This document shows, piece by piece, positions 25,056 through 34,632 of a DNA stretch of 62,666 nt. Both the position numbers and the translations under genes were made by a program. The stretch comes from Anderseniella sp964390445 (GTDB lineage Bacteria; Pseudomonadota; Alphaproteobacteria; Rhizobiales; Aestuariivirgaceae), in the NCBI GenBank assembly GCA_964390445.1, contig CAYMJJ010000006.1, positions 1 to 62,666 of the forward strand, given 5' to 3'. Within the stretch, counting starts at the first letter, position 1; every line of letters begins with the position of its first letter. The notes under the pieces are model-generated. The model saw only the letters and a list, made by a program, of their open reading frames with translations. It was not told where the DNA came from and made no database searches.

Positions 25056-26231
25056 ATGAGCACCACACCTGATCCCGTTGGAATCCTGCAGACGCTCGTC
25101 CGCTGCCCGTCCATCACCCCGGCAGAGGCCGGCGTGCTGGACTACATTGAGAGCCTGATGGCACCGGCGGGCTTTGCCTGCACGCGGATGCCATTCTCGG
25201 AAGACGGCACGGCAGACGTCGACAACCTGTTCGTGCGCATTGGCACATCGGGTCCGCACTTCTGCTTTGCCGGCCATGTAGACGTTGTGCCGCCGGGCGC
25301 AGCCAGCCTGTGGCACTACCCGCCATTCGCCGCCGAAGTCCATGACGGCTTGCTGTACGGCCGCGGTGCCTGCGACATGAAGGGCTCCGTCGCTGCATTC
25401 TGTGCGGCGGCCATCGGCTTTGCCGCCGATCATGACGGCGCGCTGCCGGGCTCGGTATCGCTGCTGATCACCGGCGACGAGGAAGGCATTGCCATCAACG
25501 GCACGGTGAAGATGCTGGCCGAGCTCAAACGCCGAGGTGAGCTGCCGGATGTGTGCCTGGTCGGTGAACCGACCTGCCCGGATGTGTTCGGCGACACAAT
25601 CAAGATCGGCCGGCGCGGATCGATCCACTTCGAGATCACATGGACCGGGGTGCAGGGCCATTCCGCCTATCCGCACAAGGCTGTCAATCCGGTCACGCCC
25701 CTGGCCCGGCTGATTGACCGGGTCGCCACGCATGAGCTGGACAATGGAACCGCACACTTCGGCCCGTCAACACTGGCGGTGACCAACTTCGACACCGGCA
25801 ATCCTGCCAACAACGTCATACCTGCGGCGTCCAGCGCACGCTTCAACATCCGCTACAACACCAGGCACACTGCGCAAGACCTGAAGGACTGGGTGGAGCG
25901 CGAATGCGAAACGGTGAAGCAGCAACTGGGCGGCAGCTACAACATTGCCATCGTGGAAGGGGCAGATGCATTCATGACCGAACCGGGTGAGTTCGTGTCG
26001 GTAATGGCCAGTGCCGTCGAGGCTGAAACCGGAGTCAGGCCGAAGCTTGATACCGGCGGCGGCACATCGGATGCGCGCTTTATCAAGGACTATTGCCCGG
26101 TGGTGGAGTTTGGCCCGATCAACCAGACCATCCACCAGGCCAACGAGAACATTCCGGTGGCCGATCTGCAACTTCTGACAAGGGTCTACCGGCGCATGCT
26201 GGACAACTGGTTCGCGGAGGCGGGCCAGTGA
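25056..26231 (+). CDS. dapE: Succinyl-diaminopimelate desuccinylase
   Basis: 391 residues, M20 family. Metal-site motifs: CFAGHVDVVPPG (His and Asp), GRGACDMKGSVAAF (bridging Asp), TGDEEG (catalytic Glu), VGEPTC, and the C-terminal EFGPINQTIHQANE (His ligand). A dimerisation lid occupies the middle. It hydrolyses N-succinyl-L,L-diaminopimelate in lysine and peptidoglycan-precursor synthesis. The next gene starts inside its stop codon (GTGA). Confidence 0.97.
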   Translation: MSTTPDPVGILQTLVRCPSITPAEAGVLDYIESLMAPAGFACTRMPFSEDGTADVDNLFVRIGTSGPHFCFAGHVDVVPPGAASLWHYPPFAAEVHDGLLYGRGACDMKGSVAAFCAAAIGFAADHDGALPGSVSLLITGDEEGIAINGTVKMLAELKRRGELPDVCLVGEPTCPDVFGDTIKIGRRGSIHFEITWTGVQGHSAYPHKAVNPVTPLARLIDRVATHELDNGTAHFGPSTLAVTNFDTGNPANNVIPAASSARFNIRYNTRHTAQDLKDWVERECETVKQQLGGSYNIAIVEGADAFMTEPGEFVSVMASAVEAETGVRPKLDTGGGTSDARFIKDYCPVVEFGPINQTIHQANENIPVADLQLLTRVYRRMLDNWFAEAGQ

Positions 26232-26785
26232 CCTTCGCTATCGCAGCGGTACGCGGTCTGCAGGCGGCGTGGCGGATTGTCTGCCTGGACAAGCGGGCGG
26301 TCGATGATTTCGACCAGGGCATGGAAGCGTTCTGGGACTCGTTCAAGGCTTTCTTCCTCGTTGCGCCGCTGTACCTGTATTCCTCGGTGATGGGCGCTCG
26401 GCTGTCGGTGCCGCCGGGTGATCCGCCGTCACTGTTTGCCTCGCTTGTGCTGCTGGCGCTGCTGTGGGTGGCGTGGCCGTACGTGATGCTGGGTGTGAGC
26501 AGGCTGATTGGAGTCGAGCGCAACTACGTGCGCTACATCATCACCTACAACTGGACCACCGTGTACGTGATCGCGGCCATCGCGCCGGTGCTGATGCTGC
26601 AACAGATCGGGATTTTCAGCGCCCAGGTTGCCGCGCTGTTCAGCCTTGTGGTGGTCGTCTGGTCACTTTACATGCGCTGGTTCGTGGCACGGCACGCGCT
26701 CAAGGTGGAGCCGGCCCTGGCCATTGCACTGGTGGCAGGCGACCTCGTGCTGTCGATCGCCGGCAGCCTGCTGGTACAGGCCTGA
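26228..26785 (+). CDS. Small integral membrane protein coupled to dapE
   Basis: 185 residues from the GTG that overlaps the dapE stop. After a charged N-terminus (about 45 residues) there are four to five hydrophobic helices. I recognise no family motif; similar proteins lie in the same place between dapE and truA in other Rhizobiales, as far as I recall. The 4-base overlap suggests translational coupling. Function unknown. It converges on truA, with six bases between the stops. Confidence 0.75.
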   Translation: MTFAIAAVRGLQAAWRIVCLDKRAVDDFDQGMEAFWDSFKAFFLVAPLYLYSSVMGARLSVPPGDPPSLFASLVLLALLWVAWPYVMLGVSRLIGVERNYVRYIITYNWTTVYVIAAIAPVLMLQQIGIFSAQVAALFSLVVVVWSLYMRWFVARHALKVEPALAIALVAGDLVLSIAGSLLVQA

Positions 26786-26791
26786 ACAGGG

Positions 26792-27529
26792 TCAATAGTC
26801 CACCGATACCAGGTACAGGCCTTGCGGCGGTGCCACCGGGCCGCAGGCGGCACGGTCTGCCGCATCAAGGGCGGCGCGCACGTCAGCCGGTGTCCACTTG
26901 CCCTCGCCTGCCAGCTTCAACGTGCCGACGAGCGAACGGACCTGGTTGTGCAGGAACGACCTGGCCGAGGCCCGCACATGGATTTCATCGCCTACACGGG
27001 TCACGTCCAGCCGGTCCAGCGTCTTGACCGGTGAAGTTGCCTGGCACTGGGCCGAGCGAAATGTCGTGAAGTCATGATGGCCGACCAGCGTCCGGGCGGC
27101 GGCGTGCATGACATCTGCATCGAGCGGGTATGACACCCACCACACCCGGTTGCGGTCCAGCACCGGCGGCGGGCGGCGGTCAAGCAGGCGAAACAGGTAA
27201 TGCCGGGCGGTCGCCGAAAAGCGTGCGTGAAAGTCGCCGTCGGCCACCTCCGCTGAAAGCACGGCAACCGGATCAGGCCGGACCTGCGCATTGATGGCAC
27301 CCATCAGCCGGTCAGGCGTCCAGTCCTTTGCAAGGTCCACATGGGCAACCTGGCCCAGCGCGTGAACGCCAGTGTCCGTGCGGCCAGCACCATGCACCAC
27401 GACCCCTTCCTCGCCCAGCCGCGCCAGCGCCTGTTCCAATGCACCCTGCACGGTCGGTTGACCGTCCTGGCGCTGCCAGCCGGCAAAGGGCGTACCGTCA
27501 TACTCGATGGTCAGCTTGAAGCGCGCCAT
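26792..27529 (-). CDS. truA: tRNA pseudouridine(38-40) synthase TruA
   Basis: 245 residues. The catalytic Asp lies in AGRTDTGVHALGQVAH (typical TruA motif II); other family marks are YDGTPFAGWQRQ, ARHYLFRLLD and FLHNQVRSLVGTL. It modifies uridines 38-40 of the anticodon arm. It is last in the def-fmt-truA unit, a common arrangement in alphaproteobacteria, with six bases after fmt. Confidence 0.97.
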   Translation of the reverse strand: MARFKLTIEYDGTPFAGWQRQDGQPTVQGALEQALARLGEEGVVVHGAGRTDTGVHALGQVAHVDLAKDWTPDRLMGAINAQVRPDPVAVLSAEVADGDFHARFSATARHYLFRLLDRRPPPVLDRNRVWWVSYPLDADVMHAAARTLVGHHDFTTFRSAQCQATSPVKTLDRLDVTRVGDEIHVRASARSFLHNQVRSLVGTLKLAGEGKWTPADVRAALDAADRAACGPVAPPQGLYLVSVDY

Positions 27530-27535
27530 GACGGA

Positions 27536-28474
27536 TCATTCCACCATGCTGCCCGGTGCCGGCTTCAGGCCGTTGAGAAAGGCATCGAGGTCCATCGGCC
27601 CCTTGCCTTCGCGCTGCAGGCGCGTGGGCCGGATGGCGCCGCTGGCACAGGCAATCGCCAGGCGGTCATCCAGCACCGTGCCCGGCGGCCCTTGCAGGCC
27701 CTGGGCAATTTCGCCCTGTAGCAGCTTCACCCGCACCGGCTTGCCACCAGAGGACACCAGGCACCAGGCACCGGGAAACGGCGACAGGCCATGGATGTGT
27801 CGCAGCACATCATGCGCATCGCGGTTGAAATCGAGGCGGGCTTCGGCCTTGGAAATCTTCTGTGCATAGGTGACACCATGTCCGGGTTGTGGCGTTGCAT
27901 CGAGGTTCCCGTCAGCTTCCAGCCGCGCCAGAACCGTTGACATTGCCTCAGCGCCAAGTTCGGCAAGCTGATCGTGCAATGAACTCGCCGTCGTTGCATC
28001 GGTGACAGGGACCGAGGCCTCGCTGACAACCGGTCCGGTGTCGAGACCTTGGTCCATCTGCATGATGGACACTCCCGATTGCATATCACCGGTCATGATT
28101 GCGCGCTGGATGGGAGCCGCCCCGCGCCAACGCGGCAACAGCGAGGCATGCACATTGAGGCAGCCATGGCGAGGGGCCTTCAGCACAGCGCCCGGCAGGA
28201 GCAACCCGTAAGCAACGACCACCGCCACGTCAGCCTGCAACGCAGCAAAGGCAGACTGGTCTTCGGCCGCCTTGAGGGTGAGCGGCGTGCGCACCTTGAT
28301 GCCGTGCTGCGCGGCAAAAGCATGCACCGGCGATGGACGTTCCGCCATGCCCCTGCCGGCCGGACGCGGTGGCTGGGTGTAGACGCAGGCGATGTCGTGA
28401 CCATCGTCGATCAGGCGCGCAAGGGTGGGTACGGAAAACTCCGGCGTGCCCATGAAGATGACGCGAAGGCTCAC
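27536..28474 (-). CDS. fmt: Methionyl-tRNA formyltransferase
   Basis: 312 residues. The N-terminal Rossmann domain shows FMGTPEFSVPTL, the catalytic stretch LNVHASLLPRWRGAAPIQRA and the Asp of QMDQGLDTG; the C-terminal OB-like domain binds initiator tRNA. It formylates Met-tRNA(fMet) with 10-formyl-THF. The ATG overlaps the def stop by four bases. Confidence 0.98.
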   Translation of the reverse strand: MSLRVIFMGTPEFSVPTLARLIDDGHDIACVYTQPPRPAGRGMAERPSPVHAFAAQHGIKVRTPLTLKAAEDQSAFAALQADVAVVVAYGLLLPGAVLKAPRHGCLNVHASLLPRWRGAAPIQRAIMTGDMQSGVSIMQMDQGLDTGPVVSEASVPVTDATTASSLHDQLAELGAEAMSTVLARLEADGNLDATPQPGHGVTYAQKISKAEARLDFNRDAHDVLRHIHGLSPFPGAWCLVSSGGKPVRVKLLQGEIAQGLQGPPGTVLDDRLAIACASGAIRPTRLQREGKGPMDLDAFLNGLKPAPGSMVE

Positions 28475-28992
28475 GCGCTCTCCCGCTGCTGGCGGGCCAG
28501 CTTGGTGAACTTGCGCACGACCATGGAACGCTTCAGCCGCGACAGATGGTCGATGAACAACACCCCGTTGAGGTGGTCGATCTCGTGCTGGAAACAGGTG
28601 GCCATCAGGCCGGTGCAGTGCATCTGCTGCTCCTTGCCCTGCTCGTCCAGATATCTCACCTTGACCTCGGCCGGACGCTCCACGTCGTCGAATACATCCG
28701 GGATCGACAGGCAGCCTTCCTCGTAGGTGGACACCTCGTCGCTCGACCAGACGATCTCAGGGTTGATGAAGGCGAACGGTGCCGGCGGCTTGTCCTCCTT
28801 GGCGAGGTCGATGACCAGCAGGCGGCGTGGAATGCCGATCTGGACGGCAGCCAGCCCGATGCCCGGCGCGTCATACATGGTGTCGAACATGTCCGAAACG
28901 AGTCCGCGCAACTCATCATCGACCCGCTCCACAGGTTGTGAGACCTGCTTGAGCACAGGGTCTGGAAGCTTGATAATGGGTCGTATTGACAT
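28471..28992 (-). CDS. def: Peptide deformylase
   Basis: 173 residues with all three motifs: GIGLAAVQIG, EEGCLSIP and QHEIDHLNGVLF, giving the Cys and two His metal ligands and the catalytic Glu. It removes the formyl group from nascent N-termini. First gene of def-fmt-truA. Confidence 0.98.
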   Translation of the reverse strand: MSIRPIIKLPDPVLKQVSQPVERVDDELRGLVSDMFDTMYDAPGIGLAAVQIGIPRRLLVIDLAKEDKPPAPFAFINPEIVWSSDEVSTYEEGCLSIPDVFDDVERPAEVKVRYLDEQGKEQQMHCTGLMATCFQHEIDHLNGVLFIDHLSRLKRSMVVRKFTKLARQQRESA

Positions 28993-29101
28993 GGGCCGTG
29001 CTGCTTGCCTGTTGGTCCGGATTTCCCAATCAGATAAGCAATCAGGTGCAGCCGGTCAACGACCACGCCACACAACCGCTTTGCCGTTGTGCACCTCGGG
29101 G

Positions 29102-30298
29102 TCAGCCGTTGTGTCGCTCCAGCCAGCCGGACAGGCGGCGCAAGGCCTCGTCCAGCGCAGCAGGATCGCGCAGGTAGCATATGCGCAGGAACCCTTCGCC
29201 GCCCGGCCCGAAGGTACCGCCCGGTGACAGGCCAACGTTGGCCTCATCGATGATGCGCTTGACGGCGGCGAGGCTGTCGCTCAGGCCCTCAACCCGGATA
29301 AAGTGATAGAACGCACCCTGCGGCTCTTCAAAACTGACATTGTCGAACCGGCCCAGCACCTCGGCCACCCGGTCGCGGGCAGCCCGCGCCACGACAAGCT
29401 GTGCGGCCAGAAAATCGTCGCCATGCTGCAAAGCCGCCAGTGCGCCGCGCTGCAGGAAGGCCGCCGTGCCGGAGGTGTTGTACTGGATGATGCGTTCGAT
29501 GGCGCTGCCCAGCGCTGCCGGGGCCTGCAGCCAGCCGATGCGCCAGCCGGTCATGGCCCAGTTCTTGGAGAACGTGTTGGCGTAGATGACCCGCTCATCG
29601 GGCTCACAAACATCCATGAATGACGGAGTGCGCTGGCGCGTCTCATCGTACTGGAAGCGGGCGTAGACCTCGTCGGCAATGATCCACAAGCCGTGCTGGC
29701 GGGCGATGTCGCGAATGGCGGTGAGGTCGTCGACACTGGCGACCCAGCCGATCGGATTTGACGGAGAAATCAGGCAGATCGCCTTCGTGCGCGGCGTGAT
29801 GCTGTCGCGCATGCGGTCTAGGTCGAGCGACCAAGTGCGGTCCTCGTATTGCATGGGCACGAACACCGGCGCCGCCCCCATCATGCCCATCGGGCCGGGG
29901 AAATTGGGCCATGCCGGTGACGGCACAAGCACCTCGTCACCCTGGTCGAGGAGCAACTGCAAGGTGACCTGGATGGCCTGCATGCCGCCGCCGGTGACGA
30001 AGAACCTCTCGGATGAAAACTCGCCGGGCCAGTACCGCGCGTGATAATCGGCCAGTGCCTGGCGCAGTTCCGGCAGACCACGCTGCCACGTATAGAAAGT
30101 CTCGCCTGCATGGAGCGAACGGCTGGCTGCCTCGCAGATGAATGCGGGCGTTGGCAAGTGGCCTTCGCCGGTCCACAGCGGGATCAGCCCGTCGCGGCCA
30201 AAGCCATGATTGACGGCTGCAAGAATGCCGCTGTCTGGCTCTTCGCGCTGGCTGCGGCGGATGCCGGCCAGAAGCTGTTCGGGAGACAAGGAGGTCAT
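29102..30298 (-). CDS. PLP-dependent class I/II aminotransferase
   Basis: 398 residues, fold type I. Conserved features: the GGGMQAIQVTLQLLLD turn at the cofactor phosphate, SPSNPIG, the Asp of ADEVYARF, the Schiff-base Lys245 in NTFSKNWAMTGWRIG, and an Arg near the C-terminus. It resembles the aspartate/aromatic aminotransferase subgroup, but the amino donor cannot be deduced. ATG 30298 begins a typical leader; a longer reading frame upstream is discounted. It lies 79 bp downstream of def on the other side of a non-coding gap, with its own transcription direction (minus), and follows mscL and its terminator. Confidence 0.92.
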   Translation of the reverse strand: MTSLSPEQLLAGIRRSQREEPDSGILAAVNHGFGRDGLIPLWTGEGHLPTPAFICEAASRSLHAGETFYTWQRGLPELRQALADYHARYWPGEFSSERFFVTGGGMQAIQVTLQLLLDQGDEVLVPSPAWPNFPGPMGMMGAAPVFVPMQYEDRTWSLDLDRMRDSITPRTKAICLISPSNPIGWVASVDDLTAIRDIARQHGLWIIADEVYARFQYDETRQRTPSFMDVCEPDERVIYANTFSKNWAMTGWRIGWLQAPAALGSAIERIIQYNTSGTAAFLQRGALAALQHGDDFLAAQLVVARAARDRVAEVLGRFDNVSFEEPQGAFYHFIRVEGLSDSLAAVKRIIDEANVGLSPGGTFGPGGEGFLRICYLRDPAALDEALRRLSGWLERHNG

Positions 30299-30370
30299 GG
30301 CAACGGCCTTTGGGGGCGGAAGATGATGCACACCAGCATCACTACTCGCCGGCACCCCGCGCCGCAAACG

Positions 30371-30402
30371 AAAAACCCGGCCCGCCAGACAAGGCGGACC
30401 GG
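30371..30402 (-). terminator. Rho-independent terminator of mscL
   Basis: On the minus strand a 10 bp stem (one G-T pair) with loop TTGTCT is followed by GTTTTT. It lies 26 bp after the mscL stop. Confidence 0.85.
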
Positions 30403-30427
30403 ATTCCAACACGCTCTGGCGAGCCGC

Positions 30428-30847
30428 TTACTTCTTCTTCATCAGCAGGTCGCGGATTTCGGTCAGCAGCGCGATGTCTGCTGGCGGTGCTTCAGGTGCA
30501 ACCGGTGCTTCTGCCTGCTTCCTGTTGATGTTGTTGGCCATACGCACCACCATGAACAGGATGAACGCGATGATCAGGAAGTTGACGACAGCCGTGATGA
30601 AGCTGCCGTAGGCCAGCACGGCACCCTGTTTCTTGGCTTCTTCGAGACCTGCTGCCGTCACGCCTTCGGCAAGCGGTGCGAACATGTTGCTGAAGTCCAC
30701 GCCCCCGGTGATTGCGCCGACGATCGGCATGATGATGTCGGCAACAAGTGAACTCACGATCAGGCCGAATGCGCCGGCGATGATAACACCGACGGCGAGA
30801 TCCAGCACGTTGCCCTTGAAGGCAAACTCCTTAAATTCGCTCCACAC
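30428..30847 (-). CDS. mscL: Large-conductance mechanosensitive channel MscL
   Basis: 139 residues, normal length. N-terminal amphipathic EFKEFAFKGNVLDLAVGVIIAG leading into TM1, a periplasmic loop, TM2 (VNFLIIAFILFMVVRM) and a charged C-terminal bundle helix ending in KKK. The pentameric channel opens under strong hypo-osmotic shock to vent solutes. It stands alone, divergent from the symporter-kinase gene. Confidence 0.97.
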   Translation of the reverse strand: MWSEFKEFAFKGNVLDLAVGVIIAGAFGLIVSSLVADIIMPIVGAITGGVDFSNMFAPLAEGVTAAGLEEAKKQGAVLAYGSFITAVVNFLIIAFILFMVVRMANNINRKQAEAPVAPEAPPADIALLTEIRDLLMKKK

Positions 30848-31116
30848 GATTTTCCCCTTTGCGTTTGTGCCAGCAATCCGGTCTGCGCCGGAGTGCGGTC
30901 AGGTCCAAAGCAGTGAACGCTTCGGAATCGTGCCGACAATACTTGCACACCCCTAAAAAACAACAACTATTACGTGTGCCGGGCAGTGTCTTGGAGCGTT
31001 GCCTCGTCATTGCCAGACGGATCAACTCTGCTACAGTCAGCTCCGAAATTTGCGCAGGGTCGGCCGGTGCAGACTTTTCTACTGACAGGCCGGCCACGAC
31101 AGGGTGCAACACGACG

Positions 31117-34100
31117 ATGCTGTCGACCTGGGGTGTCATTGTCATCTCTCTGGTATATGTAGGCGGGCTGTTCGCCATTGCCGCCTATGGTGACAAGGTC
31201 TCCGGCGGGCGGCGCGGCACATCGCGGCCTTACGTCTATGCCCTGTCGATTGCGGTCTACTGCACGTCCTGGACCTTCTACGGCAGCGTCGGACTGGCCT
31301 CTACGTCCGGGTACTATTTCCTGTCGATCTACCTCGGCCCCATCCTGCTATTCGTGTTGGGCTGGCCGATAGTGCGCCACATCGTCAGCCTGTCAAAGGC
31401 GCAGAACATCACCTCGATCGCTGACTTCCTGGCAGCCCGGTATGGCAAGAACCAACTGCTGGGCGGGATGGCGGCCGCCATCGCGGTGATCGGTGTGGTG
31501 CCCTACATCTCGCTGCAGTTGAAGGCTGTTGCACTGTCACTGGGCGTGCTGGCACCGCTGGGTGTCGATACAGACAGGCTCAATACACCGTTCGGCGACC
31601 TGGCGCTGTTCGTGGCCATTACCATGGCGATCTTCGCCATGCTGTTCGGCACCCGTCATGCGGACGCCACCGAACACCAGAACGGATTGATCCTGTCGGT
31701 TGCGGCAGAAAGCCTGATCAAGCTGGTCGCGTTCATTGTCGTCGGGTTCGCAATCACCTACTGGTTCATGGGTGGACCGGCCAATCTGTATGAACAGGCC
31801 GTCAACGACCCGGCCATCAGCACCCTGTTTACCACTGCGCCGGACTGGGCACGCTTTGCCACCATGACCTTTTTGGCCTTCGTCGCGGTACTGCTGCTGC
31901 CGCGCCAGTTTCACCTTACCGTTGTTGAGAACACGGCCATCGAAGACGTGAAGAAGGCTGCGTGGATGTTTCCGCTCTACCTGGTAGCGATCAACATCTT
32001 CGTCATACCCATTGCCGTGGCCGGGCTGATCGCGTTTGGCGGCCAGACTGTCGATGGCGATACGTTCGTGCTCGCCCTTCCGGTTGCGCAAGGAAACACC
32101 ATGCTGGCGATGATTGCGTTCATCGGCGGACTGTCTGCAGCAACAGCAATGGTGATCGTCGAAACGGTCGCGCTGTCGATCATGGTGTGCAACTCCATTG
32201 TACTGCCAATGATGTTGCGGTCATCGACACGCAGCATGTGGCAGGATGACATGACCGGGCGCATCCTTGCCATCCGGCGGGTGGCCATCTGCGGCATCAT
32301 CGTGCTGGCCTATTGCTACTATCTGATGATCGGCAACAATGCTGCGCTGGCATTGACGGGGCTGGTGTCGTTTGCCGCGATTGCCCAGTTTGCTCCCGCT
32401 TTCGCCATAGGACTGGTGTGGAGCCGGGGAAATGCCCGCGGTGCCATGGCAGGCCTGGTCGCGGGTTTCGCGCTGTGGCTCTACACGCTGCTGCTGCCGC
32501 TGTTTGCCGACGCCGGGTGGCTTCCGGCCAGCCTGATGACCCACGGCCCGTGGGGTATTGAATGGCTACGTCCGCGGCACCTGTTCGGCAGCGACATGGA
32601 CGCGCTGACCCACGGTGTCATCTGGTCGATCACGGTCAATGTCCTGATTTACATCGCGGTGTCGCTGGCGACGACCAGCGATCCGCTGGAGCGCATGCAG
32701 GCGCAAGCGTTCGTGCCAAGCGGGCACAGCGCAGCGACGTCGACGCTTCGGGTGAAGAACACCACCATCACCGTGCGGCAGCTGCAATCCACCGTGGAGC
32801 GCTACCTGGGGCCGGAGCGGACGAAGCGGTCATTCTCGGACTATTTTGCCGGTCTGCCGGTGCCGCCAAATCCACGCAAGCTGGCAGACCATGAACTGCT
32901 GAAATTTGCCGAGCGGCTGCTGGCCAGCGCCATCGGCACAGCCTCGGCACGGGTGGTGATGGCGCTTCTGGTGCAACGTGACGGCACCACGTCCAGCGGG
33001 GCCATGCGGCTGCTCGACGACGCCTCGGACGCCATCGTCTACAACCGTGACCTGTTGCAGTCCGCCATCGACCACGTCGAACAGGGCATAGCCGTGTTCG
33101 ACCACGACCTGGCGCTGGTGTGCTGGAACACGCAGTTCCGCAAACTGCTCGACCTGCCGGCATCGCTCGGCAAGGTGGGCGTGCCGCTCAACACCGTGTT
33201 GAACCAGTTGCACGAGAACTTCGAGTATGAAGGTCGCGCCCTGGCAGAAGCGCACACCCAGGTGCTCCGGTTGATGGCCATGCAGGACCAGGCCTTCCAG
33301 ATCACCCGTGCCGATGGCTCTGTGGTACTCGACGTGCGCAGCAACTCGATGCCCGATGATGGACGCGTCATCACCTTTACCGACATCACCGAGCGCGTGC
33401 AGACTGCCCAGGCGCTGGAGCAGCGGGTGCTGGAGCGCACCCAGGAACTGACCACGCTGAACGGCCAGTTGGAAGATGCCCGCGCCAAGGCCGTGGAAGC
33501 CAATGTTGGCAAGACCCGATTCATCGCGGCTGCCTCGCACGACATCCTTCAGCCTCTCAACGCTGCGCGGCTGTTCACGTCGTCGCTGATGGACCGGACT
33601 GCTCGTTCCGGCAACAAGAGCCTGGTGCACAATGTCGATCAGTCGCTCGAAGCCGTGGAGGAGATCCTGTCCGCCCTGCTCGACATGTCGAGGTTGGATG
33701 CAGGCGCCATCAAGCCGGAGCTGACGCGGTTTGCGATCGGTGACCTGATGGCACAACTTCGCACCGAGTTCTCGCTGGCCGCAGAAGACAAGGGCTTGCG
33801 GCTGGTCATGGTGGCCTCCTCGCTGGTGGTTGAATCCGACCGCAAGCTGTTGCGGCGCATCCTGCAGAACCTGATCAGCAATGCGATTAAGTACACACCG
33901 TCTGGCAAGGTGCTGATCGGATGCAGGCGCAAGGGCAAGTCGGTGCTGGTGGAGGTGCATGATTCAGGCCCCGGCATCCCGGAGAGCAAGCAGCAGCTTG
34001 TCTATCGCGAATTCGAGCGGCTTGAACAGGAGGGCTCGTCGATTGCCGGGCTGGGGCTGGGTCTGTCGATCGTCGAACGCATGGCGAGGGTACTGAACCA

Positions 34101-34617
34101 CCCCCTGCAACTGCAGTCGGGCAACGGTTCGGGTTGCGTCTTCAGGCTGGAGCTTCCGGCGTCGGACGTCCGCGATGAACCGGTGCAGTTGCAACCAGCC
34201 GCTCGATCCACCGGCGGCGGGCGCTTGCTGGGCCTTAAGGTGCTGGTGGTCGACAATGAACCCAGCATCATCGACGGCATGCGGCATTTGCTGTCCGGAT
34301 GGGGTTGCGAGGTAACCACTGCAAGCGATGGCAAGCAGTCACTGGCGCTGGCACGTGCGCAACGGCCGTGGCCATACGACATGGTGCTGATGGATTATCA
34401 CCTCAACGAAGAGAGCGGACTGGAACTGATCCAGGAACTGCGCGCCGCAGCCGGGGTGGTGTTTGACGCCACCCTGATTACCGCCGAGCGATCTGCCGCC
34501 GTCCAGGCAGCGGCTGAAGCCGCGGGCGTCGTGTACCTGCGAAAGCCGCTGCGGCCTGCAATTTTACGCAATGTGCTGGGAGCCGCACGGGCGCGCGGCA
34601 GGCAGGCTGCGGAGTAG
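31117..34617 (+). CDS. Hybrid sensor kinase with sodium:solute-symporter domain, PAS, HisKA, HATPase and receiver
   Basis: 1166 residues. Residues ~1-525 form about 12-13 helices of the sodium/solute symporter (SSS) fold. A PAS domain (~648-765) includes IDHVEQGIAVFDHDL. The H-box AASHDILQPLNAARLF carries His808, the ATPase has DSGPGIPES and GLGLGLSIVER, and the C-terminal receiver (~1036-1155) has phospho-acceptor Asp1093 in VLMDYHLNE. Related proteins (CbrA/NahK-like) may sense transported substrate or flux. ATG 31117 is chosen because the family membrane domain begins there; the longer frame upstream is non-homologous leader. A LuxR-type regulator is convergent 15 bp downstream and is the obvious partner. 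Confidence 0.93.
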   Translation: MLSTWGVIVISLVYVGGLFAIAAYGDKVSGGRRGTSRPYVYALSIAVYCTSWTFYGSVGLASTSGYYFLSIYLGPILLFVLGWPIVRHIVSLSKAQNITSIADFLAARYGKNQLLGGMAAAIAVIGVVPYISLQLKAVALSLGVLAPLGVDTDRLNTPFGDLALFVAITMAIFAMLFGTRHADATEHQNGLILSVAAESLIKLVAFIVVGFAITYWFMGGPANLYEQAVNDPAISTLFTTAPDWARFATMTFLAFVAVLLLPRQFHLTVVENTAIEDVKKAAWMFPLYLVAINIFVIPIAVAGLIAFGGQTVDGDTFVLALPVAQGNTMLAMIAFIGGLSAATAMVIVETVALSIMVCNSIVLPMMLRSSTRSMWQDDMTGRILAIRRVAICGIIVLAYCYYLMIGNNAALALTGLVSFAAIAQFAPAFAIGLVWSRGNARGAMAGLVAGFALWLYTLLLPLFADAGWLPASLMTHGPWGIEWLRPRHLFGSDMDALTHGVIWSITVNVLIYIAVSLATTSDPLERMQAQAFVPSGHSAATSTLRVKNTTITVRQLQSTVERYLGPERTKRSFSDYFAGLPVPPNPRKLADHELLKFAERLLASAIGTASARVVMALLVQRDGTTSSGAMRLLDDASDAIVYNRDLLQSAIDHVEQGIAVFDHDLALVCWNTQFRKLLDLPASLGKVGVPLNTVLNQLHENFEYEGRALAEAHTQVLRLMAMQDQAFQITRADGSVVLDVRSNSMPDDGRVITFTDITERVQTAQALEQRVLERTQELTTLNGQLEDARAKAVEANVGKTRFIAAASHDILQPLNAARLFTSSLMDRTARSGNKSLVHNVDQSLEAVEEILSALLDMSRLDAGAIKPELTRFAIGDLMAQLRTEFSLAAEDKGLRLVMVASSLVVESDRKLLRRILQNLISNAIKYTPSGKVLIGCRRKGKSVLVEVHDSGPGIPESKQQLVYREFERLEQEGSSIAGLGLGLSIVERMARVLNHPLQLQSGNGSGCVFRLELPASDVRDEPVQLQPAARSTGGGRLLGLKVLVVDNEPSIIDGMRHLLSGWGCEVTTASDGKQSLALARAQRPWPYDMVLMDYHLNEESGLELIQELRAAAGVVFDATLITAERSAAVQAAAEAAGVVYLRKPLRPAILRNVLGAARARGRQAAE

Positions 34618-34632
34618 CGCATCCGGGCGTTG